Shown in pieces: positions 42,641 to 51,156 of a DNA stretch of 64,000 nucleotides. The notes beneath the pieces are model-generated. The model was not told where the DNA came from, did not search any database, and worked only from the letters and a program-made list of their open reading frames with translations. Origin of the DNA: CP2-2F sp034432555 (GTDB lineage: Bacteria; Chloroflexota; Anaerolineae; Aggregatilineales; UBA2796); assembly GCA_034432555.1 (NCBI GenBank), contig DAOUBW010000014.1, forward strand, positions 186,001-250,000, read 5' to 3'. How positions within the stretch are numbered: position 1 is the stretch's first letter; every line of letters begins with the position of its first letter. Made by a program: the position numbers and the translations under genes.

Positions 42641-43843
42641 TTAGCCTGCTGGCGTTGGGGTGGGGGGTGGCAGCACCGTGAGCGCCGCTAGGCGGATCGG
42701 CGTGAAGGTCTCGCGGATGCGGAACAGTTCGGGCGAGATGCTGTTGTCGTTCGGCGCCAGCAGATCGCGCCCTTCGGCAAAGGTCTGCAACACTGCCACA
42801 TAGAGCGCCCCTTCGCCATTGATGAGTGTGGCGGTCAGGCTGCGTTGATTGCCGTCAGGATCAGGCGCAAGAAACGACAGGGTGTAGCCTGTGAAGGCGC
42901 CGCGCACCTCACTTTGCACGGTCTGTATGGCGGCGCGTGGGTAAGTTTCGGCAACCCATGCACGGGCGGCAGCCTCATCAGTGGCTTGCCTATTCGGAAT
43001 GGCGCGTGTGAGCAGGCGATAATCACGCTCGGCAAGCCTGCCGCTAAGTGTGTAGGGCGTGCCATGCCTGCCATCCTCTTGCCGCCAATCAGCAGGATAG
43101 CGGATCAGATAGCCGCTGATAGTATCCGAGAGTGTGCGCCAGAATAGCGGCGCATTGAGCGAGGTTTGCCACAGGTGATACTGCGGCGCGTAAACGGCTT
43201 GCAAGCGCTCTAGCAGCAGCGGATTATTATTCGGCACAACGATCCGCAGCACGATCAGCCAGCGATCTTGCAGGCGCGTGATCTGCCTGCCTAAGTAGAC
43301 CAAGCCTTCGTGGGTCATCTCGGTGTCAATAATCAGGCTGTCGTCCGAAGTGCGGCGGTTCATCTCACGCCAGCCGCCGTTATACTGGCTCCAGGCGGCG
43401 CCAACTTGGTCAGCCGTGTAATAGGCATCCATCGCCTCAAAGCTGATCAGGTTGCGGGCGGGATCATCTTCCACAAAAGTATGTACCACGCTGGCGGCAT
43501 TCACGTTGATGAAGGTTGCACCGGCGCGTGTGATCGGCTGATCAGGGCTGGCAGCCACCGATTCTTCGGGCGATTCGCCGGGCAGCTCCCAACCACTGAC
43601 CATCGGCAGCGAAAAGATGCCCGTCGGATGCACATAGGTGCCGCTCACCGTAACGGGTGTGCCGCCGACAGGCACAAAGGGATGCGCGCTGCTGACCTCA
43701 GCAGGGTTTTGCGGTGTGGCAAGCGGCGTGTTAGCATCGTTAATGGGCAGCGCAGAGATGACGAAGATCAAGATCAGAAAGCCAACACCAGCAACGCGCA
43801 CGGCACGCATGGTGGAGCTATTCTGTTTAGAGCGTGTGGACAT
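42641..43843 (-). CDS. Exported protein, PsbP-like repeats likely
   Basis: A 400-residue protein with a basic N-terminus and one membrane or signal segment at about 16-33, then a Thr/Pro-rich start and two similar globular parts (about 75-230 and 235-390). Both begin with a 'F(S)LPMVSGWELPG' or 'YLIRYPADWRQEDG' strand-loop element, the pattern of PsbP/Mog1-like or DUF1795-type domains. A short Pro tail ends it. It is probably secreted or anchored; the function is unknown. It lies alone between the BTAD regulator and the SHOCT-like operon, with intergenic regions of about 220-240 bases on both sides. Confidence 0.65.
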   Translation of the reverse strand: MSTRSKQNSSTMRAVRVAGVGFLILIFVISALPINDANTPLATPQNPAEVSSAHPFVPVGGTPVTVSGTYVHPTGIFSLPMVSGWELPGESPEESVAASPDQPITRAGATFINVNAASVVHTFVEDDPARNLISFEAMDAYYTADQVGAAWSQYNGGWREMNRRTSDDSLIIDTEMTHEGLVYLGRQITRLQDRWLIVLRIVVPNNNPLLLERLQAVYAPQYHLWQTSLNAPLFWRTLSDTISGYLIRYPADWRQEDGRHGTPYTLSGRLAERDYRLLTRAIPNRQATDEAAARAWVAETYPRAAIQTVQSEVRGAFTGYTLSFLAPDPDGNQRSLTATLINGEGALYVAVLQTFAEGRDLLAPNDNSISPELFRIRETFTPIRLAALTVLPPPTPTPAG

Positions 43844-44087
43844 AGGTTATCACTCGAAAATGCTTGAAGGATTGCCGCTAATCATACCGATTGCCGTCTG
43901 AAGGTCAAGTGCCGTTTAAATGAGATTTGCGCGCTGTAGCTACCTAAAATCGCACGCACGCCTTCTTTCAGAAGGGCTGCCCACCTGCCAAGCCTCAGCA
44001 ATGTATCATAAAAATTGAAGCGACGCTTGACTTTTTCAATAATCGGATTAAAAATGTGCATAATAAGCGAGATCAGCTAAGGAGTCT

Positions 44088-44480
44088 GTGACAGCAATGC
44101 ACCCAGCGCCGAGTATCTGCCCAATCTGTGGCGAAAGCCTGACCATTACACGCCTGCACTGCCGCGCTTGTGATACCAGCCTTGAAGGGCATTTCTTCGC
44201 CGGCAGGCTGGCACAGCTTTCCGCGGCGCAGCTAGAGTTCGTGGAGATCTTTCTGCTGTGTGAAGGTAAGATTAAAGCGGTTGAGGAGCGTCTCAATATT
44301 TCTTATCCGACGGTGCGTGCGCGCTTGCGCGAAGTGATCGCAGCCATGGGCTACGAGCCAGCCGCCGAAGTGGATGAGGGCGCCCTGCTCAGCGAAACTG
44401 AACGCCGCCGCGTGCTGGATGATCTGGCTGAAGGGCGCATTTCGCTAGATGATGCCCTAACTGTTTTACGTGGACGTTAA
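44088..44480 (+). CDS. DUF2089-family regulator
   Basis: A 130-residue protein. The N-terminus holds a zinc ribbon ('CPICGESL' and 'LHCRACD' give two CxxC pairs). The middle is a winged or simple helix-turn-helix ('FVEIFLLCEGKIKAVEERLN' and 'YPTVRARLREVIAAMGY') like sigma region 4. The last 30 residues form the short helix pair 'RRRVLDDLAEGRISLDDALTVL', shared with three nearby proteins. It is probably a transcription regulator that interacts through this helix pair. AAGGAG precedes GTG 44088; the nearby ATG at 44097 is an alternative. First gene of the 44088-47678 run. Confidence 0.85.
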   Translation: MTAMHPAPSICPICGESLTITRLHCRACDTSLEGHFFAGRLAQLSAAQLEFVEIFLLCEGKIKAVEERLNISYPTVRARLREVIAAMGYEPAAEVDEGALLSETERRRVLDDLAEGRISLDDALTVLRGR

Positions 44481-44503
44481 CGCGTCGGAAAGGAAGTTTA
44501 GGT

Positions 44504-44920
44504 ATGGATCGCGCAGGCATTCTGCAACAAGTGGCAAGCGGAGCGCTCAGCGTTGAAGAGGCTATCCAACAGCTGAAGAGTCAGCCCGCACCTAAGGCGG
44601 ATGAGCCAACGGCAGACGCACCACCCGCCGACGAAAACGAGGTATTAGAGGCAGCGCTGGATGAGGAGGCCGTGCCACACCGCCAGCCGCGTTGGCTGCA
44701 CGTTCAGGTGCGGCACGGCTTTGATGACGACGCGCATACCAAAGTGAATATCCGTATTCCGTTCAGCCTTGTGCGCGCTGGCGTGCAGTTTGGCGCACGC
44801 TTTTCGGGAAGGGCTGAGTGGCACACTTTTTTGGAAGCCGTCCAACATGGGGAGATTGGCACCTTGCTGGATGTGCATAACGTCGAAAAAGGTGAGTTCG
44901 TTCACATCATCTTAGAGTGA
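44504..44920 (+). CDS. Small SHOCT-like protein with a conserved beta domain
   Basis: A 138-residue protein. Residues 1-30 are the helix pair 'RAGILQQVASGALSVEEAI', followed by an acidic Pro/Ala linker (30-60) and a C-terminal domain ('PRWLHVQVRHG', 'KVNIRIPFSLVRAGVQFGARF', 'GEIGTLLDV') that recurs in the protein at 47310-47678. The same arrangement occurs in some Firmicutes YvlB/LiaX-type proteins (there joined to DUF4097). It is probably cytoplasmic. It begins 24 bases after the DUF2089 gene and precedes the DUF4097-like gene by 32 bases, so all three are one transcript. Confidence 0.75.
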   Translation: MDRAGILQQVASGALSVEEAIQQLKSQPAPKADEPTADAPPADENEVLEAALDEEAVPHRQPRWLHVQVRHGFDDDAHTKVNIRIPFSLVRAGVQFGARFSGRAEWHTFLEAVQHGEIGTLLDVHNVEKGEFVHIILE

Positions 44921-44952
44921 TTTGTTAAGGAAGGGAAAGGAAAGGTAGCAAC

Positions 44953-46251
44953 ATGGGTGAAGACTATGTGTTACGCGAGCAGGTGAATGCGCCGCTGCAA
45001 CTGCACATCACCTACATCGGCGGTGATTTGGTGCTAGAAGGCAGCGGCGGCAGCGAGCTGATCATCTATGGTGAGGGCGCACAAGTGGAGCGCCTTGAGG
45101 ATGGCAAGCACCTCAACCTTGAGTGCAGCAGCGATTGCCGTCTGCGCGTGCCGACGGAAGTTTCCGTCCTGGTTAGCGAGGTTGTCGGCGATCTGCGCGC
45201 TTCTGAATTGGCAAGCCCCTTAACGCTTGAGAACTGCCAAGCGGATGTGATTATCCGCGCCTTAGATGCGCCGCTTCAGGTGGAGCATGTGGCAGCCGAT
45301 GCGCGCATTACCGAAGTGAACACTGCCGTTCAGATCGGCACCGTCGGTGGCGATTTGGCGCTGCGCGATATTAACGGCGCAGTTAGCATTGAGACCGTTG
45401 GCGCGGATTTGGAAGCGAAGCGCATTAACGGCGCTTTCAGTGTGAAAAGCGTGGGTGCCGATGCCTGCCTCAGGGAAATTCACGGCGCACTGAGCATCGC
45501 GCACGTTGGCGCGGATGCTGTGCTAACCGATGTGCTTGGCAGCTGCACCGTCGAACACGTTGGCGCAGATTTGGTGCTGGATATGCCCTTCACGGCTGGC
45601 ACAGCCTACTATTTTGGCAGCATTGGCGCGAATGTGTTGGCGAAAATCCGCAGTGGCAGCGCTGTCTGCTTCAAAATTCCCGCCGAGACTGAGAAGACGA
45701 TTAACGTTCGCGGTGTGCGCCTAGAAAGCGACACACAAACTGATACGATCATCGTAGGTGAATACACGGAAGGCAGTGCCTTGGTGACGATTGACGCTAT
45801 CGGCAGCGAGCTGCAATTAGTTAGTCAGGGCAAAGGCTTCTCAACTACGGTAGAATTTTCCATACCGGATAACTTGGGCGAGATTATCTCGAACCAGATT
45901 AGCCAGCAGCTTTCGCGCTTGGAGCAAACCTTTGCGCGGCAGGCTGAGCGTATGTCCAAGCGTGCTGAGGAAATGGCGCAGCGTGCCACCCGACAGGCAG
46001 AACGCGCCAAAGAACGCGCCGAACGCCACAAGCGCGGCGCACGTGCCAGCCGCGCTTGGACGTGGTCAGGCGCGGTGGATTTCACGCCGCCAACACCGCC
46101 CGCGCCACCGCGCCCGCCTGCACCGCCGCGCCCTAGCGCGCCTGCCGTCACCGATCAGGAGCGCATGGCGATCCTGCGGATGGTCGAAGAACGCCAAATC
46201 ACCATTGAGGAGGCAGAGCGCCTGCTGGCTGCGCTAGAAGGACGGGATTAA
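44953..46251 (+). CDS. DUF4097-like beta-solenoid protein with SHOCT-like tail
   Basis: A 432-residue protein whose first 285 residues are a right-handed beta-solenoid of repeats about 20 residues long (recurrent 'VGADL' and 'INGAVSI' turns), as in DUF4097 adhesin-like proteins. A coiled-coil, Arg/Glu-rich segment at about 315-360, a Pro-rich stretch, and the terminal helix pair 'RMAILRMVEERQITIEEAE' complete it. There is no signal peptide or anchor, so it appears cytoplasmic or associated with the inner face. Relatives YvlB/LiaX respond to envelope stress. AAGGAAAGG precedes the ATG. The shared helix pair at opposite ends in neighbours suggests mutual binding; this is inference. Confidence 0.82.
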   Translation: MGEDYVLREQVNAPLQLHITYIGGDLVLEGSGGSELIIYGEGAQVERLEDGKHLNLECSSDCRLRVPTEVSVLVSEVVGDLRASELASPLTLENCQADVIIRALDAPLQVEHVAADARITEVNTAVQIGTVGGDLALRDINGAVSIETVGADLEAKRINGAFSVKSVGADACLREIHGALSIAHVGADAVLTDVLGSCTVEHVGADLVLDMPFTAGTAYYFGSIGANVLAKIRSGSAVCFKIPAETEKTINVRGVRLESDTQTDTIIVGEYTEGSALVTIDAIGSELQLVSQGKGFSTTVEFSIPDNLGEIISNQISQQLSRLEQTFARQAERMSKRAEEMAQRATRQAERAKERAERHKRGARASRAWTWSGAVDFTPPTPPAPPRPPAPPRPSAPAVTDQERMAILRMVEERQITIEEAERLLAALEGRD

Positions 46252-46274
46252 TCGGCGGCAGACTGTAGGAGTAT

Positions 46275-47303
46275 ATGTCAGCATCGGCATTTCTGGGCGA
46301 GAAAGGCATTCCATTTACGGGTGCGCGTGCAGTTAACCTTCAGACCGATTTAGGCGGCATTGCCGAGCTGATTGAACTCTGCTTCAGCGTGGATGAGGCA
46401 GGGCGCGCCACTGCCCGTGAGCTACGCGCCCTCAGCCAAAGCGGTGCGCTGCTCTCGCTGTTGAAGCGCCTAGACCGTGTTCTAGATGGGCTAGGGCAGG
46501 GCTTCGTCTGGCTAGAGGCGGGCAAATTGGTTGCCAACGTCTCCATTGCGCAGGCGGATTACCCACGCGATATGGGCAAAGGCTACATCATCGCCAATGT
46601 GGCGGTGCATCCCGACTATCGGCGGCGCGGCTTTGCTAAAGCGCTCATGCTGAAGGCGCTTGATCACATTCAGCAGCGCGGCGCTACCTTCGCCATCTTG
46701 CAGGTGGAGGCGGATAACTTCGGCGCACGCGACCTCTACCAACGACTGGGCTTCTATGAGGAGCGCACCTTCATCAAGTGGCAGCGGGCAGCCTCTCAGC
46801 GCGCACCGCACAAACTGGAGGAGATGCCCTTCATCACGCTGCGGCAGGGCAGCGAGTGGCGCGCCGAATATGAGCTGGCGCGTGTGGTGCGCCCAAATCG
46901 GCGCGGCGGCATGGGGTGGCTGCGCCCAACACACCCCAGTTTATTTCGCCCGTCGTTGCTGCGCTTTTTAGGGATGCTTGCCAGCGGGCAAGGTGTTGAG
47001 CGTTGGATTGTGCGTGGTGCTGATGAGCGCAGCATTCTGGGTGTGCTTTACAGCCAGACCCAATTTGGCGGCACGGTGCGCCTTGAACTGATGGTACATC
47101 CGAACATGCAGGGTAAGCTGGAAAAGCCACTGCTGAACTATGTGCTGCGCCGTTTTGATGGTCAGCATCGCGTGTTGTACTTTGAACATCCTGCGGATGA
47201 TGCACTGACCAACGCCATTGCAGAGGAATACGGCTTCACACGGCGGCATACATTGGTTCACATGCGCCGCGATCTAAACCAAACAGGTATCAGGGAAGGA
47301 TGA
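46275..47303 (+). CDS. GNAT-family N-acetyltransferase
   Basis: A 342-residue protein with an N-terminal GNAT domain at about 90-185. It has 'NVAVHPDYRRRGFAKALM' (acetyl-CoA pyrophosphate loop) and 'LQVEADNFGARDLYQRLGF'. A second, weaker GNAT-like half (about 225-330: 'RLELMVHPNMQGKLEKPLLN' and 'ALTNAIAEEYGF') follows. It acetylates an amine of an unknown acceptor. AGGAG before the ATG supports the start. It sits between the DUF4097-like and the last SHOCT-like gene with gaps of 23 and 6 bases, so it belongs to the same operon. Another two-part GNAT stands at 55576. Confidence 0.88.
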   Translation: MSASAFLGEKGIPFTGARAVNLQTDLGGIAELIELCFSVDEAGRATARELRALSQSGALLSLLKRLDRVLDGLGQGFVWLEAGKLVANVSIAQADYPRDMGKGYIIANVAVHPDYRRRGFAKALMLKALDHIQQRGATFAILQVEADNFGARDLYQRLGFYEERTFIKWQRAASQRAPHKLEEMPFITLRQGSEWRAEYELARVVRPNRRGGMGWLRPTHPSLFRPSLLRFLGMLASGQGVERWIVRGADERSILGVLYSQTQFGGTVRLELMVHPNMQGKLEKPLLNYVLRRFDGQHRVLYFEHPADDALTNAIAEEYGFTRRHTLVHMRRDLNQTGIREG

Positions 47304-47309
47304 CTGACC

Positions 47310-47678
47310 ATGGCAACGCCAGAAGAGCGCATGAAAATTTTAGACATGATCCGCGAGGGCAAAATCAAGCCCGATGAAGGCGCACGCTTGCTACACGCCT
47401 TGCAACAGGGCGCCAAAAAGGCGGAAAAACAACAAGGGCGCGATCCGCGTTGGCTGCGCGTGCGCGTGGTAGACCTCAAAACCGAACGGGTGAAGGTGAA
47501 CGTCAACCTACCCATGAGCGTTGTCAACGTCGGCTTGAAACTTGGGGCGCGCTTTGTGCCGGATGCTGAGGTGGACTTTGCCTCTGTGATGGAATCCATC
47601 AAGAGTGGGCAAGTTGGCAAAGTGCTGGAGATGGTCAATAACGATGAGGGCGAGCGCGTTGAGGTGTGGGTCGAATAG
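47310..47678 (+). CDS. Second small SHOCT-like protein
   Basis: A 122-residue paralogue of the protein at 44504-44920. Residues 1-30 are the helix pair 'RMKILDMIREGKIKPDEGARLL', followed directly by the conserved C-terminal domain ('PRWLRVRVVD', 'KVNVNLPMSVVNVGLKLGARF', 'GQVGKVLEMV') without the long acidic linker. It is the last gene of the run; the stop is six bases from the end of the converging GT-C gene. No function is known. The near identity of the C-terminal patterns of the two small proteins argues for gene duplication. Confidence 0.78.
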   Translation: MATPEERMKILDMIREGKIKPDEGARLLHALQQGAKKAEKQQGRDPRWLRVRVVDLKTERVKVNVNLPMSVVNVGLKLGARFVPDAEVDFASVMESIKSGQVGKVLEMVNNDEGERVEVWVE

Positions 47679-47683
47679 CCCGC

Positions 47684-49339
47684 CTAGCGCACCTGAATCG
47701 GCAGCCCTTCCAGCAGAACAGAAACGCCCGCCTCAACCAGAGTCACCTGCACATAGCCAACGCTTGGCGCAGGAACATCGCGGCGCACGGGCAGATAGTA
47801 CACCTCTCGAAAGGCTGTGCCAGCTTGCCATGCCGAGCTTGGGTAACGCCCTGCACCATGAAAGGTATGCAACCAGCCGTAGCCGCCGCCATCCGCGCCA
47901 ATGAACGCCAGCCGTAGCGTATAGTTTTCGCGGATGGCGCCCTCGGCTTGCCATGTTAGCGCCAGCGCGACCGCCTCGCCGCCGCGCACCTCCACCAAGA
48001 GCGCTTCATAGGCGCGCAGCCTGATCGTCGGCGTTAAAAGGCTACCTTCAGACGTTGGCGATGCCGCAAAGCGCAGTGGCGGCGCATAGCTTGGCGAAAG
48101 CCAACCATAAGGCAGCCACGCACCCAGACCAATCAAAGTGAGCGCCATGCCCACACCTAGCTGCCGCCCAAGCTTGCCCAGTGCATACCAGCCAAGCGCC
48201 AACAGCAGCACCCACGCCGCCAAACTCGGCAGCAGATAGCGGCTGTTGAGCAACTGCCCATTATAGTAAAGCAGGCTGAGCGCCAAGCCCGCCGCGCCCA
48301 GCAACACACAAGCGCTCAGCAGCAGCCACACCAAGCGCCGCCGCCACAGCCGCCTGTAACCGATCAGCGCACTGAGGGCGTACAGCCACAATGCCACATT
48401 CACCCACAGCGGCAGCCGCAGCGTTCCCCAGCCAAAAATGCCAAAGGCGCTCTCCGCACCGTAGCGCAGCGCGTTGCTCAGTAGGGCGCTGCCCAGCTCG
48501 CCCGTCAGCGTTCGCCACACAGCCAGCGGCGCTGCCTGCCCGTGTACCTCAGCCGCAAAGGGCAGCAAAATGCCCAATCTGCCCAGCACTAGAAGCCCTA
48601 ACACCAGCGCGCCGCCGCTAATGAGCAGCATGTGGATCAAACGCCGCCAGCTTAGGCGCAGCGCCAGCGCAAAGCAAGCAACCGCTGCCAAAGGCAGGAC
48701 GTTCAGCTTGAAAAGGCTGCCAACGATGCTCACTACGAGCGCGGCAAGGGCAAAGCGTGCCGCTCGCCGCCGCACCGATTCCACCAACAGCCACACAATC
48801 AGCGCGCCGATCAGCGCAGCGGCGGCATCGTTATTCAAGGTGCTGCTGCTGAATAGATACTGCGGATAGAAGGCAAAAAGCGCCGCCGCACTCAGGCTAA
48901 GCGTGGCAGATAAGCCTGCCGCACGCGCCGCCCGAAAGGTGAGGGCAACCGCGATCAGGGCAAAGAGCGCCGTAAAGAGCCGCGCCGCAAGCAGATCGCG
49001 GGCAGTCTCGTGCTGCTCAGGTGTTCGGGCGGGCAAGGCAAAGTTGATGCCGCCGTTCCCTTCGTAGAAGTATAGGTTGTGATCAGGTGGCGCGATGGGC
49101 GTTTGGGCGCTGCCCGAAAGCACCATGAAGGCGCCAAGCAGGGCATAGTAGGCGGGTGGGTGAATGTGCATTGGGTTGGCAGAGTCGGGCAGTGTGCCTT
49201 GTCGGGCAAGCTGTGCGGCATAGGCAAAATGGAAGGGTTCGTCGTAGGCTTCCCAGGGCGGCGTGGCAAGGGCAACGGCAAAGCCAACCGCAGCACGGCA
49301 CACCAGCAGGAAAAGTAGCAGCAGCGACAGACGGCGCAC
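47684..49339 (-). CDS. GT-C type glycosyltransferase-like membrane protein
   Basis: A 551-residue integral membrane protein with about eleven hydrophobic segments. Near the N-terminus, after the first helix, it reads 'PPWEAYDEPFHFAYAAQL' then 'MHIHPPAYYALLGA', the acidic lumenal loop of PMT/ArnT-like GT-C enzymes. A soluble C-terminal domain with 'LRLAFIGADGG' follows. It probably uses a polyprenyl-phosphate sugar. The frame is open to 49387, overlapping the FtsB-like gene by 43 bases; I chose GTG 49339, right after that gene's stop, without a clear ribosome binding site. The next gene upstream is the FtsB-like protein on the same strand. It differs from the GT-C protein at 16695. Confidence 0.78.
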   Translation of the reverse strand: MRRLSLLLLFLLVCRAAVGFAVALATPPWEAYDEPFHFAYAAQLARQGTLPDSANPMHIHPPAYYALLGAFMVLSGSAQTPIAPPDHNLYFYEGNGGINFALPARTPEQHETARDLLAARLFTALFALIAVALTFRAARAAGLSATLSLSAAALFAFYPQYLFSSSTLNNDAAAALIGALIVWLLVESVRRRAARFALAALVVSIVGSLFKLNVLPLAAVACFALALRLSWRRLIHMLLISGGALVLGLLVLGRLGILLPFAAEVHGQAAPLAVWRTLTGELGSALLSNALRYGAESAFGIFGWGTLRLPLWVNVALWLYALSALIGYRRLWRRRLVWLLLSACVLLGAAGLALSLLYYNGQLLNSRYLLPSLAAWVLLLALGWYALGKLGRQLGVGMALTLIGLGAWLPYGWLSPSYAPPLRFAASPTSEGSLLTPTIRLRAYEALLVEVRGGEAVALALTWQAEGAIRENYTLRLAFIGADGGGYGWLHTFHGAGRYPSSAWQAGTAFREVYYLPVRRDVPAPSVGYVQVTLVEAGVSVLLEGLPIQVR

Positions 49340-49344
49340 AGCGG

Positions 49345-49818
49345 CTATCTGCCCGGCGGCGGGGAATCGAAAAAGAGCTGCCACCACAGCTCAAAGTTGG
49401 AGGGCGCTGTGTCGCGCCGCTGGATGATCTCTGGTGGCGGTGCGGCGGTGAAGATCGGCGTCGGCGTGGTGCGTCCTGGCACTGGCACAACCAACACCTC
49501 GCCCGAACGGATCATCTTGCCTTCACGGCGCGCCCATTCTTCAATGAAGGCGTCGCTGGCGTAGAAGTTCAACTCGGTGCGGAGCGCTGTAGCGCGTGCC
49601 TGCAATGTCTCGATGCTGTAGAGCAGTTCTTGCCGCTGCGCGCCAATCTGCCGCCCGGCGGCGATGCGCCCGCTGAAATTGATGGCAAGCAGCAGCGAGA
49701 TCGCCAAGATCGAGCCGAATACAATCTGCATACTAGAGAGTGGGCGCGGCGTGGAGCGCGGCTTAGACGTGCTGCGGGCAGGTGTGCTGGTTGGTTGGCT
49801 AGGCTGATCCGTCATCAT
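49345..49818 (-). CDS. FtsB/DivIC-like septum initiator protein
   Basis: A 157-residue bitopic protein. It has a Ser/Thr/Pro-rich cytoplasmic start, one membrane helix at about 30-48, a coiled coil at about 52-88 ('AQRQELLYSIETLQARATAL') and the conserved 'FYASDAFIEEWARREGKMI' block just outside, typical of FtsB/DivIC. A Pro-rich tail ends it. Such proteins hold the FtsQLB complex in cell division. A GAGAG site lies before the tandem ATGs. It precedes the GT-C gene on the same strand. The tail after 'VVPVPG' is longer than in classical FtsB, as is usual in this phylum. Confidence 0.85.
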   Translation of the reverse strand: MMTDQPSQPTSTPARSTSKPRSTPRPLSSMQIVFGSILAISLLLAINFSGRIAAGRQIGAQRQELLYSIETLQARATALRTELNFYASDAFIEEWARREGKMIRSGEVLVVPVPGRTTPTPIFTAAPPPEIIQRRDTAPSNFELWWQLFFDSPPPGR

Positions 49819-49878
49819 CTCTCAATTGGGCTAAGATGGGCAGTGCGTGTGCCTGCCCAACCGACGAACGCTCAAAGT

Positions 49879-50715
49879 TTACTGGCTGACAGCCAAAAAG
49901 CCCAGATCGCGCTGGTAGAGCGCACTCATGAGCAGGTGATAGATCATTATAGCGTCGGGCGGGCGGTAGCCCATCGCATCGCGCTTAGCGGGGATGCCCG
50001 TTGGCGGCACGCTGCTGATTGGCAGCAGCAGCACATAGGGCGCGCCTGCCTCAGGCTGCACGATTTGGACAGCTTCTAGCCTGCCGCCGCGCTCAGCCAG
50101 CAATTTGACAAACGGGCGCCGTGCTAGGGCAGACTGATAGCCTTGAATGCGCGCTGCCAATACCTCACTGGCAGCCTGTGCGAAGGATTCTTCAACGTAG
50201 TTCAGGGCGATGTAGACGGGCTGTGTGCCATCTTCGCGCAGCACATGCACTAAGGCGGCAAGGCTGTAGGGTGCGATGCCTTCATCATCGCGCTGAACAG
50301 GTTCGATGGCGTATGGATTGAGGAAATTCGCCTGCACGATAGTGCCTTCGGCAGTCAGGGCAGACAGCAGGGCGCGTACATCAGCGTTTTGGGTGAGGGA
50401 TGGTGAGCCGCCATTGTATGCAGTGACCATGCCATTGAAGACGCGCATATCCGTCGCGTTCATGATCAGGTTCGGCGCTAGGGCAATTGGTTCGCGCCTG
50501 CCGAAGTTGCCACCGAACGGGTCGCCAACGCGGCGGTTGCTGACATCGGTGCGAAGGGCAAGGCTGGGATCACAAGCAGAATCGCCGCAGAAGACGCTCA
50601 CGCCATCGCGCTCAAGTTTGGTGTAGTCACGGGCAAGGAAAGCTGCCTCGACTGCCTGAGCGTCAAAGCGCCCTGTGTAGAGCCGTCCATTCATAGTCGG
50701 ATTACTAAATGCCAC
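49879..50715 (-). CDS. C-terminal fragment of a frameshifted exported protein
   Basis: A 278-residue reading frame that begins with a GTG overlapping the stop of the upstream fragment (TAGTGG). It carries on the same protein: the -1 frame upstream at a T5 run (50732-50736) can be joined as 'FVGFDFFSIDQVVAFSNP', which is the more natural sequence. Recognisable pieces are 'GRFDAQAVEAAFLARDYTKL' and 'GDPFGGNFGRREPIAL', with 'NATDMRVFNGMVTAYNGGSP', known to me from exported proteins in Chloroflexota without a named function. One missing base in the T-run would restore a single 400-residue protein. Either a true mutation, a programmed shift, or a read error. Confidence 0.6.
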   Translation of the reverse strand: MAFSNPTMNGRLYTGRFDAQAVEAAFLARDYTKLERDGVSVFCGDSACDPSLALRTDVSNRRVGDPFGGNFGRREPIALAPNLIMNATDMRVFNGMVTAYNGGSPSLTQNADVRALLSALTAEGTIVQANFLNPYAIEPVQRDDEGIAPYSLAALVHVLREDGTQPVYIALNYVEESFAQAASEVLAARIQGYQSALARRPFVKLLAERGGRLEAVQIVQPEAGAPYVLLLPISSVPPTGIPAKRDAMGYRPPDAIMIYHLLMSALYQRDLGFLAVSQ

Positions 50716-51083
50716 TACTTGATCAATGCTGAAAAATCAAAGCCGACGAATTGGCGCATCTCGTCACCACGAAATGCCACTTCCGAAAGTTTAACATCAC
50801 CGGCAGCAAGGTAGCTTAAGCCTGCACGGTACCATGCGACAGGCGGCGTGCCGCTGAGCATATTGAAGTTCTGTATGTTGAACGGACGCACCGAGTTGGG
50901 CAGCGCCTTTTGCAGCGCGGCATAGTCAAGGTAGCTGACCATATCGTCGCGGGCGATTTCAGGCAGCGGCACGGCACGCAGTAAGGTGACGATCAAGGGA
51001 TCAGCTTCGGCGTGGGACGCTGCGGGAATGCCTAACAGGGCGAGGCAAGCAAGTAGCATGAACAACAACAGCATTTTACGCAT
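50715..51083 (-). CDS. N-terminal fragment of the same frameshifted exported protein
   Basis: A 122-residue reading frame with a signal peptide ('LLLFMLLACLALLGIPAASH', cleavage likely after 'ASHA'). It continues with 'MVSYLDYAALQKALP' and 'MLSGTPPVAWYRAGLSYLA', and ends at 'GFDFSALIK' at the T5 run. The next fragment starts at the same place in the next frame. Both would be one secreted protein of about 400 residues. It is followed upstream by the gpmI gene on the same strand, about 70 bases away. A ribosome binding site AGAAAGG lies nearby the ATG at 51083. Confidence 0.6.
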   Translation of the reverse strand: MRKMLLLFMLLACLALLGIPAASHAEADPLIVTLLRAVPLPEIARDDMVSYLDYAALQKALPNSVRPFNIQNFNMLSGTPPVAWYRAGLSYLAAGDVKLSEVAFRGDEMRQFVGFDFSALIK

Positions 51084-51156
51084 AGACCGTTAACCTTTCT
51101 CGAACGTGACAGCCAGCGGTAATCCGCTTAGGCTGTCACACGGTCAATTGGCGCAC

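Noticed and set aside
49156..50079. A long plus-strand frame across the GT-C, FtsB-like and exported genes
   Set aside because: It spans three genes on the other strand and is low in complexity; a shadow.
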